Below, piece after piece: positions 1 to 10,266 of a stretch of DNA of 64,000 nucleotides. Within the stretch, counting starts at the first letter, position 1; every line of letters begins with the position of its first letter. The notes under the pieces are model-generated. The model was not told where the DNA came from. It saw only the letters and a list, made by a program, of their open reading frames with translations, and did not search any database. Source of the stretch: Casuarius casuarius (lineage: Eukaryota; Chordata; Aves; Casuariiformes; Casuariidae); assembly GCA_003342895.1 (NCBI GenBank), contig PTFA01000020.1, positions 4,868,605-4,932,604 on the forward strand, in the 5' to 3' direction. The position numbers and the translations under genes are program-made.

Positions 1-98
1 CGGGGCGGGGCGGGGGGGAGAACGCGCCCCCCAAAGGCAGAGCGGACCATGAGGGTGGCTTTGGGCCGCGGTGGTGACGGGTCGCCTTCTTCCCGCAG
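1..98 (+). promoter_or_regulatory. ELMOD2: GC-rich, CpG-rich 5' region of ELMOD2 (promoter or 5' UTR intron end)
   Basis: The stretch is very GC-rich with many CpG dinucleotides and opens with tandem GC-box-like motifs (GGGGCGGGG type). It ends in a pyrimidine tract and CAG at 96-98, a good splice acceptor directly before the start-codon exon. The simplest reading is a CpG-island promoter whose non-coding first exon is upstream of or inside these bases, with the tail of a 5' UTR intron just before 99. The transcription start itself cannot be placed from sequence. Confidence 0.6.
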
Positions 99-101
99 AA
101 G

Positions 102-246
102 ATGTTCGTGCACTTGTGGGGGTTCCTGTACAGCCACTATTTTCGGTTTTGGCTGAAATGGATCTTGCGGCTGCTCACTCGGAAGTGCGAGTTACAGCGT
201 ATCCTCGACGGGTCGAAGGAAGGCGCGCAGAGGACGCTAAGCATAG
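102..246 (+). CDS. ELMOD2: ELMOD2 coding exon 1
   Basis: Encodes residues 1-48 plus one base. Starts at ATG 102; the exon itself probably begins at 99 after an AG acceptor. Ends at an AG|GTAAGA donor. Contains the family motif KCELQRI. Confidence 0.93.
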
Positions 247-3200
247 GTAAGAAAGGGCCTGGGAAACCGGCGTTTGCGGTCCACCAGATACCTGCGGGCT
301 CATCTTCATGAACTCGATGCCTTCCTGCAGGGCAGCAGCTGGAGCCTGCGTGGCAAAGCACGGCCCTGCTCCTACCTGTGCTTGTATCGCTGTTAGGATG
401 CCTGTTAGCGAGATGAGTGAAAAGAGAGTGGGAAGTTTAAAGGGCTTGTATGCTTACTGACATTTTTTTAGAGCTGACTGGTTTAGATCTTTGAAACATT
501 TTGGAAAGCAATAGGAGGAAACCAGTACCTGTCCTGTGTGTTGTATGTATTCTATGGATAGCGTTTTCTCCTTCTTCCTTGCTATTTTATGAGGATTTAA
601 AATCAGAAATGCTTTTATTTGGACAGGAGATTCAAAGGGTTTAATATCCTTGCTTACTTGCTAAAAGAACTCCAATTAGCTTTAAAAAGTGAATCAGAAA
701 TTTTTCAATTTTCTCTGGAGCCCTCCTATCACTTTTTTTTTTTTAACCTTTCTATTTTTATAAAAGTCACACAGAGAACACATGAACACGGTTTTGGGAT
801 GAGGGAGAAGTGATTAAATGCACGAGGCTATTGAATGCAGAATTTCGATAGAAAATAGTCATTTAAGGTACTACTTGTTGCTATTGTAACAATAGCTTGA
901 GAAAAGTGACTTTATGTTCCCTAATCGTTTAAACACGTTAGTGATAAAAGTGTTTTTATGTTTAAGAATGGAAAAGTACCTGGAGACATCTTGATGCCTT
1001 TTTAGACTTGTACCTGATTTTTTTTCTTTTGTATACTTAACCAATAAATGTTTTTAAAAGTATGAATTTATTGTAAGTGTTGCATTCAAGGATTATCAAA
1101 AAATCTGCATCATTTAAGGGGCTTTCAATTGCCTGATACCTTTTGATTTTAAAATTGAATAATCCTCGCTAATTGCATGTATAAAACAAACATGAAATTT
1201 TATAATACTTGTATACCACAAAAACACTTATTGTCAAATATTTCAAAAATTCAGTTTGATTTTATTCTGATATCTGACATTTACTTTTCTTTGTATTGCA
1301 GAACACTCACTAGACTCATCAAAGAGTAAGGTAAGAGATATTAGAGATCATTATGTAATAAAACCTTCTTTCTTACCTGCTCTGTAGCAGCATTGTCAAA
1401 CAAGCCATTGTGCTGAGTTTCTGTTCCTGCAGACTGTCTATTCTTTCAGTCTTGTCTTTTTTTTTGCTTTTTTTTTTTCCGAAAACAGAAATGTGATTAA
1501 GAGAAATGATATGGATACAGCAATTAAATGCAGCATGCAGTAGTGTCTTGTATCATTGAAAGAAGTGCCATGCAAGATTGCAGGCAGCCATCTACTTAAT
1601 TGACAAGCTTATTCTGATTGTTCTGTATCAGTTAAATGTGGTAGTTAACATCTCAAACCCTAGAATTTGTATATCTTGGACAAAACTTTTCCTTTTGAGA
1701 TGATGAGATGACTGAGCATTCTGCCTTTCCTAGCTAATCACTGCGACATGATGTTGACAAAGAATTGGTGACTGCCACAAGCATCTTTGTAATGGTAGAG
1801 CACAGTATGGGTGCATCTTTTAACATCTCTTAATTAGATTTATTGAGTATATTAATATTCTTTTTTTAAAAATCACCTCTTGCATTACTGAAATGGAGCC
1901 ACTTTGGAGCTAGCGTGAATTAGATTAAGAATGTATTGTGACCTTAAAAAGTTCAGAAGAGGAAGTGAAATAATTGCCAAGTGATTTTAGATGGGAGTGT
2001 ATAATTATCTTTATTTGCATTTGCCCTTTATTATAGAAGACTGTAGCACAGTAATATCTTATATTAAGCTCTTTTGTTTCACCATAACATTGGTACCTCA
2101 ACTTCATTACTTTACTATTTCCTAATTCTGAAGCATCATGTACTTATTGAATTGAAGGTTTATCACTTTTGCTTCTTGATAGCTGCGTTTGTTTCAATTA
2201 GATTAAGAAAAAGTTTATATTCAGCGCATGAAGGCAAATGAGAACCTAAACCTAAGTGACTTAACTAGCATTTTATTTATTCTTCAAGGGACTTCTGTGT
2301 AAAAACTGTAGTTTGCAGTCTGACAATTACAAATCATGCATTTATCTAACTATTGCAAGTCTTTCTACATGCTATTCAAACACATTTAGCATAAACATTT
2401 ATGGTAAACATCAATTCTCCTTTTATAGCTTTTGAAAGAACACATATATGGCAAGTATAGAGAGGCTGAGAAATAACAAGAATGAAATAAGACAATAGAT
2501 TTCTGCATTCTAATGAGGTCTTTGTTAACTTCTTAGGTTTTAAGAAATGCTGTACATGTTGATGAAGCTGAAGTGGAAAAGTGTGTTAGAGATGTAATGA
2601 AAGAAAAGAAAATTGAACAGAAGAATACAGGGTATGTTTGAAGCTATAAATATTTCTGACCTAAAGTTTGATTTTGAGACATAAAAAAAGTTTGGGTTAT
2701 GGTGGTAAAGCTGGGATTCTCCCTCTTACAGTTGTATCAAATTCTCATGTCTTGATGTGCAAGACTGAAATTTTGCTCTAGGATTTGTGACTGGAATAGG
2801 ATGGGATACTTATGAATTTCATCCATATAAACTGGTGTAGCATTTTGAGAAAAGTATTTGTATGGAGAGGTTTTTTTTAGATTTATGCAGACTGAGCTTG
2901 TGGGAGCACAAATGACATGAATACTTGGGAGCAGATAAAGGTAAAGTGGTCAGGATGATAAGGGGAGTTTTGGTGCATGATCATGGATTTTTAGATAAAC
3001 ATATGGAATAAAAAAAACCCCAACACTTAAGTGAATAGTGCCTGATTGTGCAGCACTGAAATCTGCTAGAGGTGTTTTAAGTAGAAGTAGGACCATACAA
3101 CAGCATATTTAACCAGTACGCTGTCGCTTGAAAGATAAAGTGGACCGGTCAACTTCACTTCCTCATTCTGGTGCTTACATTGCATTAACAGAAGAAAGGT

Positions 3201-6200
3201 CTTGGAGATACAATTTAAGCAAGAACTTATGGCTAATTTATACCTTTTATGGTGTTTTGTTATTATTTCAGGTTTAAGATAAACCTGCATATATGCTTGC
3301 TGCAGATATCAGGATATAAGAAACTTTATTTGAATGTGGAAAGTCTGAGAAAGGTCCCTTATGATGCGGATAACGAAGAACATGAGGAACAGTTAATTGA
3401 GGTGAAAATAACTTGCTATCTTTTAAATTCAGAAGATATGACTGAGTATCTTCATTTAAATTTGTAAGTATAGATTTGGTGGTGTACAGGTGGGTTCCCC
3501 CTCCCCCAAGTCCAGCAGCTAGAATGAAATTAATTTATCTATTTTTTGCTAGTATTTTTAACAGAAAGCTGGCCTATTTCTGAAGCTCTTTTCTGCTGTG
3601 AACTGCTAAGCCATTATAGCAGTGCCTTGTTAACACGTCAAAATAAATTGGTAGAGTTACTTACACTGAGGTTATTTCATATGAAATCAAACATAACATG
3701 TAAGTAGTAGAATTATTTGTGTAATAGGTCACTGGAGGATCATAACGATGAAGATATTTAACCTTATGCATGTGTCTAACTTTGTAAACCAGTAATTACT
3801 AAAAAAAAGACACCAATCTTTTGTTGTTACTGCATTCCACTTAACGTCAAAGAGCATAACTTAATACTGGAAGATAAAAAAAATTTTCAGTAATTTTTAA
3901 GTAATGGTAAATAGCAGCAAACAAGTAGCATAGTACTGCTTAAGGCTTTTTAAAAATAGCTTCTATTGTGCAAACATTAGCATATCACCTTAACATTTCA
4001 TAATTGTCTCACTTGCTATGCGAGTCCCAATATTGTGACGTGTTAAGTAAACATGTATTGTGAATTTGTATTCCCATTTACGGCTGGCCTATGAGAACAT
4101 GATACGTAAATTAACTTCTGAAGTGAAACAAGTTTTTGCTACTTTAGCATCAGTATGTTGCCTTTGCCTCTGAAGCGAAATTATCACATTTAATGTTAAA
4201 TTTAATCATTTTCATAATTGTTTGAATAAGCTATTACAGTATGACTCTAGATTGCCCCTAACAGAAAAGAACAGCATGTAGTTTGTATCCCAGTCCATGG
4301 TGGATGGTTTGTAATGTGCAGCAATGTGTTCTGAATTGTGTGACTTGAGAAACTTCAGCAGCCATATGTAACATGGAAGCATGTTTGTGCAGCTTTGGAA
4401 TTTGCTGATGCCTCATGAGAATCTGAAGGCCAGGATCACCAAGCAGTGGTGTGACATTGGCTTCCAAGGTGATGATCCCAAAACAGACTTCAGAGGAATG
4501 GGCATGCTGGGATTAGTGAATTTGGTGTAAGTGAAAATAAGTATTACACTTCTGCTGTAACTCATTTTCAATATCTATGAATTCTCACTAGTTAATGTTA
4601 TTTCTAGTAAAGACTGAATAGAAGCAAATAGAAATGGTGGCTTCTGTCCCGCAATGAAAAAGTGTGTTCTAGATGAGTCAGTTTCTAACAGCTGTTCTTC
4701 TGTAAATTTGTAGTTGGCTAAAGCCCAACCAGTGAGGGCAGGAACAGAAAGTTGCTCAAGACACCTTATTTTTTTTGCTGTCCTATGGTAGACTTGGTAT
4801 GTTATGACTTAAAAGGAACATATTAAAAGCTTTTAAAATTTCTAAATTACTATTATGAGAAGTAAATGTGTTTGCATAACTTCACTAAGCTAAGTTAATG
4901 TGTGGACTTAGGCAAACTTCATATTTGCCGTTCTGATCACAGTGATTGCTTTATTGTACACTAGTTCATGCTCAATATCATTCAATTTGCTACATTTCTT
5001 TTGTTTTTCATTTTGTGCTATTTTTCAGTACAGACTAGTATTCAGTCCTAGTCTAAAGCTACACATTTTGATGTTGGACACATTAATATTTTGTATATGG
5101 ACTAAAAGAATTAATGAAAGGTCTTGATTTACATTGACAGGTATTTTAGTAAACATTACACCAGTGAAGCTCGTCAGATCCTTTCTCGTTCAAATCACCC
5201 AAAGCTGGGGTAAGTCACTATGCCACTTTTTCTGGCTTGTTCTGTGTAAGAGCTCACAAGAAGACTATCAAGTACATGTACTGAAATTTAAGAGGAGAAT
5301 GTTTGTGGTTTTCGATTTAAAGCTGGACAAAGGGCCAAAGGAGAAAGGCTTGAAAAACTGACCACAGATCAGCTTGAGGTTTGAAAGTACATGCAATATT
5401 TTTTCTGAATAGACTTGTTGAAACAAAAAAAAAATTACAAACCATTGGCTTTGGTTAACAAAATGGACACATTTTACGTCGGTTAGCTTTATTTTTAATA
5501 AGCTTAGTTTATATTTAGAAAGGAATACTTATTTGTTACCTGCTTACTCATCCCTTGTTGTAATGTTGTTAGTTATCTCTTCAGGCACCTTTATTTGCTA
5601 GGCTTCTATTCCATAATAGGTATATACAAGTAGATGTTTTGTTATTGTTTCAAAGCTTTACTTGATCTCAGAAAACAGTCTGCCTATTTAAACGTTTCTG
5701 CTCATTGTACAGGAAAATATGTTTTAAAACAAGTCAGATACTGAAGAGAGCTAGGAAACCCGTATATATCCTCTGATCCATCAAGTGCCCAGTTAATTCT
5801 GTCACCTATGAAGAATGGGAAACTTTCATGACTTGAATTATAAAGGATATTATCTCATGCAATTAGATCATGAATAGGAAATCTGAGACATTTACATCAT
5901 CAATTAAACAAAACAAGTGTTCTTTTAAAAAAAATGAATTTACAATGTCAGTGATATGTTTAAGTCTTTTACACATTTATATTGTGGGGTTTTCTATATT
6001 ATGCAACAGATAAAACCAGATTTTTTTCAGTTTGAAGAATGTAAGGTTGAGATGACCAGTCTGTTGATACTGCAACAACTCTTTTTGGCTACTGATTTTT
6101 AACATTACAGCAGATTTAATCATTTCAAATGAGCAAATTCAGGTCAAAGTCAATTAGTCTTCCCATTTCAATATTGTCTAATGGAGGCATTTGCCATACT

Positions 6201-7191
6201 ATTGTATAGGAAACTAGAGCTTTTCAAGTAACTTTCACATAGTTTTAGACGCACTAGGGAACTGAGGAAGTGGTCTGTAGGCCAGAGATAGCTTGTCAAG
6301 AAGCAGCATAGGAAAAATGGACTCAAACAGTTATCCTAATGCAGACTGGCTCTGGAGAGTTTAAGTCCTTCAGTCCATGAGGTAAAAGGTAAAAAATGAA
6401 ATATGGTTGGTGTTGCAGATATTCTTATGCAATAGTGGGAATCAATCTGACAGAAATGGCATACAGCTTACTTANGAATGGTGCTCTAAAGTCTCATCTG
6501 TACAACACGGTCTCTGGATTGCCACAAATGGAAGACTTCCATCAGTTCTACTGTAAGTAATGAGCTTCTTCAGCACCGGTTACTGAGGTAGGCCTACAAT
6601 GTAGAGTTTTATTTTTTAGAGTGCACTTCCACTCTTTTTCTCATTAGCCACAGCAAGCTATTTTCTTCTGATATTTAACCAATTATGTTACAGAACTGTA
6701 CATTAAAGTATTGCACCACATCTAATGTGCCTAGCAATTTATTTTTGAGCATAGTTCACTCATTTTTCTTCCAAATCAACCACTGGAATGTGACACTATG
6801 GGATAAATTTGGGAGGCTTTCTATATATTACAGGATTTAATCTGAAAATTCAATGTTTGCACATTTTTCCTATTCATTATTACAGTATCCAAAAGGTTAC
6901 TGTTGACTAGGATGAGACACTCCCTATCCTAACAGATTAAATGCAGTCTAGAGGATCTTTTGAGGTTTAACTGGCTCAAAGCAGAAAATTGTGGGACTCA
7001 TTTGTGCAGATTTGCATTCTGCTTTCTTTACAGGTTATCTGGTTTATGAGTTTGACAAGTTCTGGTTTGAAGAAGAACCAGAAAGCATTATGCACTTCAA
7101 CCAGTACAGAGAGAAATTCCATGAAAAAGTTAAGNGACTTCTACTGGATTATGATGTCATACTAACTTTAAAAAATACAAAGAAACCTTAA
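102..7191 (+). CDS. ELMOD2: ELMO domain-containing protein 2 (complete, 8 coding exons)
   Basis: ELMOD2 is a GTPase-activating protein for Arf-family GTPases (Arl2 and Arfs), linked in mammals to lipid droplets, ER and mitochondria and to antiviral signalling. Joining 102-246, 1302-1330, 2537-2631, 3272-3401, 4393-4526, 5141-5209, 6419-6552 and 7034-7191 gives 894 nt: 297 residues and a TAA stop, all introns GT-AG. The human protein is 293 residues. The N-terminus (MFVHLWGFLYSHYFRFWLKW) is hydrophobic and aromatic as in the family. The ELMO domain covers roughly residues 125-285. The GAP signature WCDIGFQGDDPKTDFRGMG contains the conserved arginine at residue 167. The C-terminal part (YEFDKFWFEEEPESIM) is nearly invariant. 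The start was chosen because it follows a splice acceptor, has a purine at -3 and opens the conserved N-terminus. Two codons contain an N (6475, 7135). The C-terminus runs about four residues past the human one. It converges with TBC1D9. Identity is very secure. Confidence 0.97.
1302..1330 (+). CDS. ELMOD2: ELMOD2 coding exon 2 (29 nt)
   Basis: A very small exon giving EHSLDSSKSK, aligned with ENSLTYSKNK of the human protein. Acceptor TTGTATTGCAG, donor AAG|GTAAGA. Its length is not a multiple of three, so skipping it would shift the frame. Confidence 0.9.
2537..2631 (+). CDS. ELMOD2: ELMOD2 coding exon 3
   Basis: Encodes about residues 59-89, a charged, likely helical stretch (VDEAEVEKCVRDVMKEKK) before the ELMO domain. 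Acceptor CTTCTTAG, donor CAGG|GTATGT. This is the most diverged part of the protein. Confidence 0.9.
3272..3401 (+). CDS. ELMOD2: ELMOD2 coding exon 4
   Basis: Encodes residues 90-133, including LLQISGYKKLYLNVESLRK, which matches the family closely. Acceptor TATTTCAG, donor GAG|GTGAAA, a somewhat weak donor. Confidence 0.93.
4393..4526 (+). CDS. ELMOD2: ELMOD2 coding exon 5, with the GAP arginine
   Basis: Encodes residues 134-177 and carries the ELMO-domain GAP signature, with arginine 167 in DFRGMG. In studies of human ELMOD proteins this arginine is needed for Arl2 GAP activity. Acceptor TTTGTGCAG, donor GT|GTAAGT. Confidence 0.95.
5141..5209 (+). CDS. ELMOD2: ELMOD2 coding exon 6
   Basis: Encodes YFSKHYTSEARQILSRSNHP and flanking residues of the ELMO domain. 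Acceptor ATTGACAG, donor GG|GTAAGT. Confidence 0.94.
6419..6552 (+). CDS. ELMOD2: ELMOD2 coding exon 7
   Basis: Encodes YSYAIVGINLTEMAYSLL through EDFHQFY. An N at 6475 makes one residue undetermined (lysine in the human protein; the AAG or AGG codons both fit). Acceptor TGTTGCAG, donor T|GTAAGT. Confidence 0.94.
7034..7191 (+). CDS. ELMOD2: ELMOD2 coding exon 8 (terminal)
   Basis: Encodes the conserved C-terminus from CYLVYEFDKFWFEEEPES to the TAA stop at 7189-7191. An N at 7135 leaves one residue undetermined (Gly or Arg). The last residues NTKKP replace the shorter mammalian end. Confidence 0.95.
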
Positions 7192-8115
7192 CCTCCTCTG
7201 CAGTCTATCAGATTCTGCATCAAAAATGGAATTATGCATTTGGATGGAAGTTTTGCATGTTTCGCCAAAAACTGTTTAACAAAGGAACTTTTTTTTACAT
7301 CTAAAAAAAAAAAATCAAAACTTCAATTAAGAAAGCTTGGACAATCAACCTCTGTTTACAGCTCTTTATATGCTATTCTCCAAAGGACTGCTCTTTTTTG
7401 TTTGTTTTAAGCATAACCCACAAGTCTAAAGATCCTCTGGATCACTTGCTCTCATAATTTCTTTTATGCTTCTTGGTGCAGGAACATGAAGCAAGTATTT
7501 TATGCTGTGTCATGTTTTCCATTAATAGGTTTGACTGTTAATTGTCTTTTAAAACTTTTTTAGTTGAAAGTACTCTGGTTTTACATTTTTTGCATCCTTC
7601 TCTTGTTTTCTGTGTGAAGTCGATAGTCCATAAGTCAATGTTAAATTTCTCTGTAATGATGAGGTCCATGAAGGGGATGTATTAGTCACTTATGATTTTG
7701 GAGAAGAGGCTTAATCCATCAACATAATAGCGTACTTGCTACAATTTGTTTCTGGCTAGAGAAGTTTTTCGTCCAGGTATTTGTACCAACAAATTCCTGT
7801 GCATGGAAAGAACTTAATTTACAGACAAACAAGAAGAATGACAAATCAACAATTTAAGGATCAGATCCTCAGAGTAAAACTAGCTCTTCTAAAAATATTC
7901 CTATTATCAAAATTTTCAGTTCTTTCTAGTCAGACTTCAGCTGCTTGACTTTGTATCTGTTTGTATCTTTCTTCTTTTAGCAGCTATTGNGGTATTCTCA
8001 GTGGGAAGTGCAAGAGAGTTAGTTTAGCCCCCTTTTATAGCGCTTGTTTAATATAAAACTTAACTGCAGCTGCAGTCCCTGTTTTGTGAAAATAAATTCA
8101 AATCTGAGTACAGCC
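7192..8115 (+). other. ELMOD2: ELMOD2 3' UTR (proximal form)
   Basis: AT-rich non-coding sequence after the stop codon. A canonical AATAAA sits at 8091-8096, which would give a UTR of about 0.9 kb. Further AATAAA hexamers downstream, for example 13845-13850, could serve longer forms. Confidence 0.6.
8091..8096 (+). terminator. Candidate ELMOD2 polyadenylation signal
   Basis: First AATAAA on the coding strand after the ELMOD2 stop, in an AT-rich setting and followed by T/G-containing sequence. Cleavage would be expected some 10-30 nt later. This is hexamer evidence only. Confidence 0.5.
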
Positions 8116-8609
8116 TCTGACAAAGATGTATTTTTCATAGAAGGGATGCAACTGTGACATGTTCCTTAATTTTAGCGTCCTCAGACAATCTAGTCAATAG
8201 GACTTTGTATCTATATTGTGACTAATTCTTGCTTAAAGCAGCTTTAAACGGATTTGGTATGACCATCGCTTCATTTTCTAAAACAGTAAGTGCCTTCTGC
8301 TTTATTCAGTCCGTGTTTTAATTTGATTCTGCATCCAGATCGTAGCCTTAGAAGCTTGAGTTATATGGGACAGACTCTTTCATGATATACCTAAATAGCA
8401 CACAGCTGCACAAAATTTGTACGCTAACTCAAACTTTCATGCTTTTTTTTTTTTTTTAATCATCTCAGGTAAATTAGTTAACTTCTGTTTAATCACTAAA
8501 TCATGAAGAGATTCCTTAAGAACACAAATTTTTGACATGAGAGGAAAAAGACAAGCCCTTTTGGTGGTGAGTGATACTGAACTACATATATATGAGGGAT
8601 ATTACACTA

Positions 8610-8642
8610 CAAAAATATTATATGTATTATATGTAATATTAT
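8610..8642. repeat. AT-rich palindromic low-complexity sequence
   Basis: Repeated ATATTATATG/CATATAATAT-like words with dyad character, directly in front of the CR1 fragment. It may simply be AT-rich drift at the insertion site. Confidence 0.4.
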
Positions 8643-8644
8643 AT

Positions 8645-8772
8645 CTCCTTGGAGATACTTAAAACCTGACTGGACAAGGTCCTATGCAGCCTGCTCGAGC
8701 TGACCCTGCTTTGAGCAAGGGCATTGGACTAGATGATCTCCAGAGGTCCCTTCCGTTCTGTGATTCTGTGTT
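8645..8772 (+). mobile_element. CR1-type LINE, 5'-truncated 3' end
   Basis: The sequence reads through the known CR1 3' region: TCCTTGGAGATACTTAAAAC, CCTATGCAGCCTGCTCGAG, TGACCCTGCTTTGAGCAAGG, TGGACTAGATGATCTCCAGA, GGTCCCTTCC. It ends in the diagnostic short tandem ATTCTGTG-type repeats rather than poly-A. Only the last ~130 bp are present, without reverse transcriptase, so it is a dead copy. A short piece before the terminal repeats appears deleted. CR1 is typical of birds and other reptiles, which supports the taxonomic call. Confidence 0.88.
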
Positions 8773-10252
8773 GTATAAAACAGTGACCTCTTGCACTGCA
8801 TCCACCCAATTGCTCTTGGTTCCTTAAATACTAGCAGTTGCTTATTTCTGGGATAGCTCTTGATCAGGGTAAACATTATATAGGAAAGAGGTGATGCAGA
8901 TCTTCGGTTTTCTTTTTAATATAGGTTAAGTATAGGTGAGAGTTAACAAATTCCTGAGTTTCACTTGCCACAGGATGGAGAAGGGTTCATCTTATCTATA
9001 TTGGGCTGATGCTGTTTATTCAAGAAAGAAAAAATAGAGGAGGAGAAGGNGTAATAAAGATGCTTGTAGGGGAAGTATTTATACATATCTTTTCACTATA
9101 TATACCAAAAGTAATTTGATGTAGAAAACATTTTTAACATAGTAAGTTTCTCCGACTGTGTGTGTACATGTATTAGGGACAGGAACTGGATAGACAACCA
9201 AGTTCAGTTAGGAATACTCATACTATATGGCTCTGATCAGTATTAAGTTTAGTCATTAGTGATTAAAGTTACTACAGAGACAGTGACCAAGGTATAGAAA
9301 CAGGATTGCAAAGGCATATACATAAGAGACTATTAACAAAGAGGAATTTATGTAACGGATCTCACCATAATGTTAGATGGTAAAGAGAAGTAGAAAGTGT
9401 TATATTGGAGGAGTAAAATCTCCTTAAGCTTAATTTGTTTCTGAAGATTCATATGATAATTAAAACAACTGGGCATTTTAAATGTTTCAGGTGCCTCCTA
9501 AGATGACTAAGTTTAAGAAGTTGAGTTTTAATTTTTTTTTTTTTAAGCTTACAGTTGCGATGCCATGCCTGGTGAGCCAGACAGCTAAACCAGCTCTAGA
9601 TAAGCTAGATAGAGAATACTCTACAAGAAGCCTAGTTCTTTTGCTGCTCCCAGGTACTTGGAAATCTGTAATTCTCACTAGTGAAAAAGCTGAGATCTTA
9701 TGGTGCATCCTTGCATTCTCATCTTACTATAGAGCTCTGTCTCTCTCTGATCCCTTGGGAACCTGGAAATTCCAAAAACCAAACCAACAAAGGAAGGGGA
9801 AAAGTTCTCTCTTTCCCAGTTGCTGAGAGTTGGTTGTTTACTAATTTCTAGCGCCAGCTTCCTTCACATTTGTCTTCCTTCATTAATTCTTCTTTGCTAT
9901 GCAGCTTTCCTTTGCAAGCGACATGAGACAGACATTTTTTGAATTTTCAACATGACCCCAAGGTGTTTAACAGCAGCAGGAAGGGAGACCCCATTCTTTA
10001 TTTTTGCCTACTGCTTGCTAGCAATTAACAAAATTGCTTGAGCCATGTCTGTAAAAACTCTCCCCTGCTAGAGTCTGCAACCTTCATTTGGCAATCTGCA
10101 TGCTAACCTTCTAGCCTCAAAACTTTCACATGGCTCATTGTTCACTAGGAAATTGCCACTTAACTACTTCTGAAGCTTTTTAATCTTCAGATTTCATGTG
10201 ATACAGCCTAAGACCATTTTAGTGTAGAATTGAGCCCTGTGTGAGATGCACC

Positions 10253-10266
10253 TTTATTATTATTAT
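10253..10266. repeat. (TTA)n microsatellite
   Basis: Four to five uninterrupted TTA units in the intergenic interval, followed by a T-rich run. Confidence 0.7.

Noticed and set aside
49..171. Upstream ATG opening a frame that overlaps the ELMOD2 start
   Set aside because: A splice acceptor at 97-98 suggests bases before 99 are intronic, so this ATG is probably not in the mature mRNA. It would matter only if the 5' end is unspliced.
9482..9826. 114-codon open frame downstream of ELMOD2
   Set aside because: Contains a poly-T-encoded Phe run, no domain, and no resemblance to UCP1 or any carrier protein.
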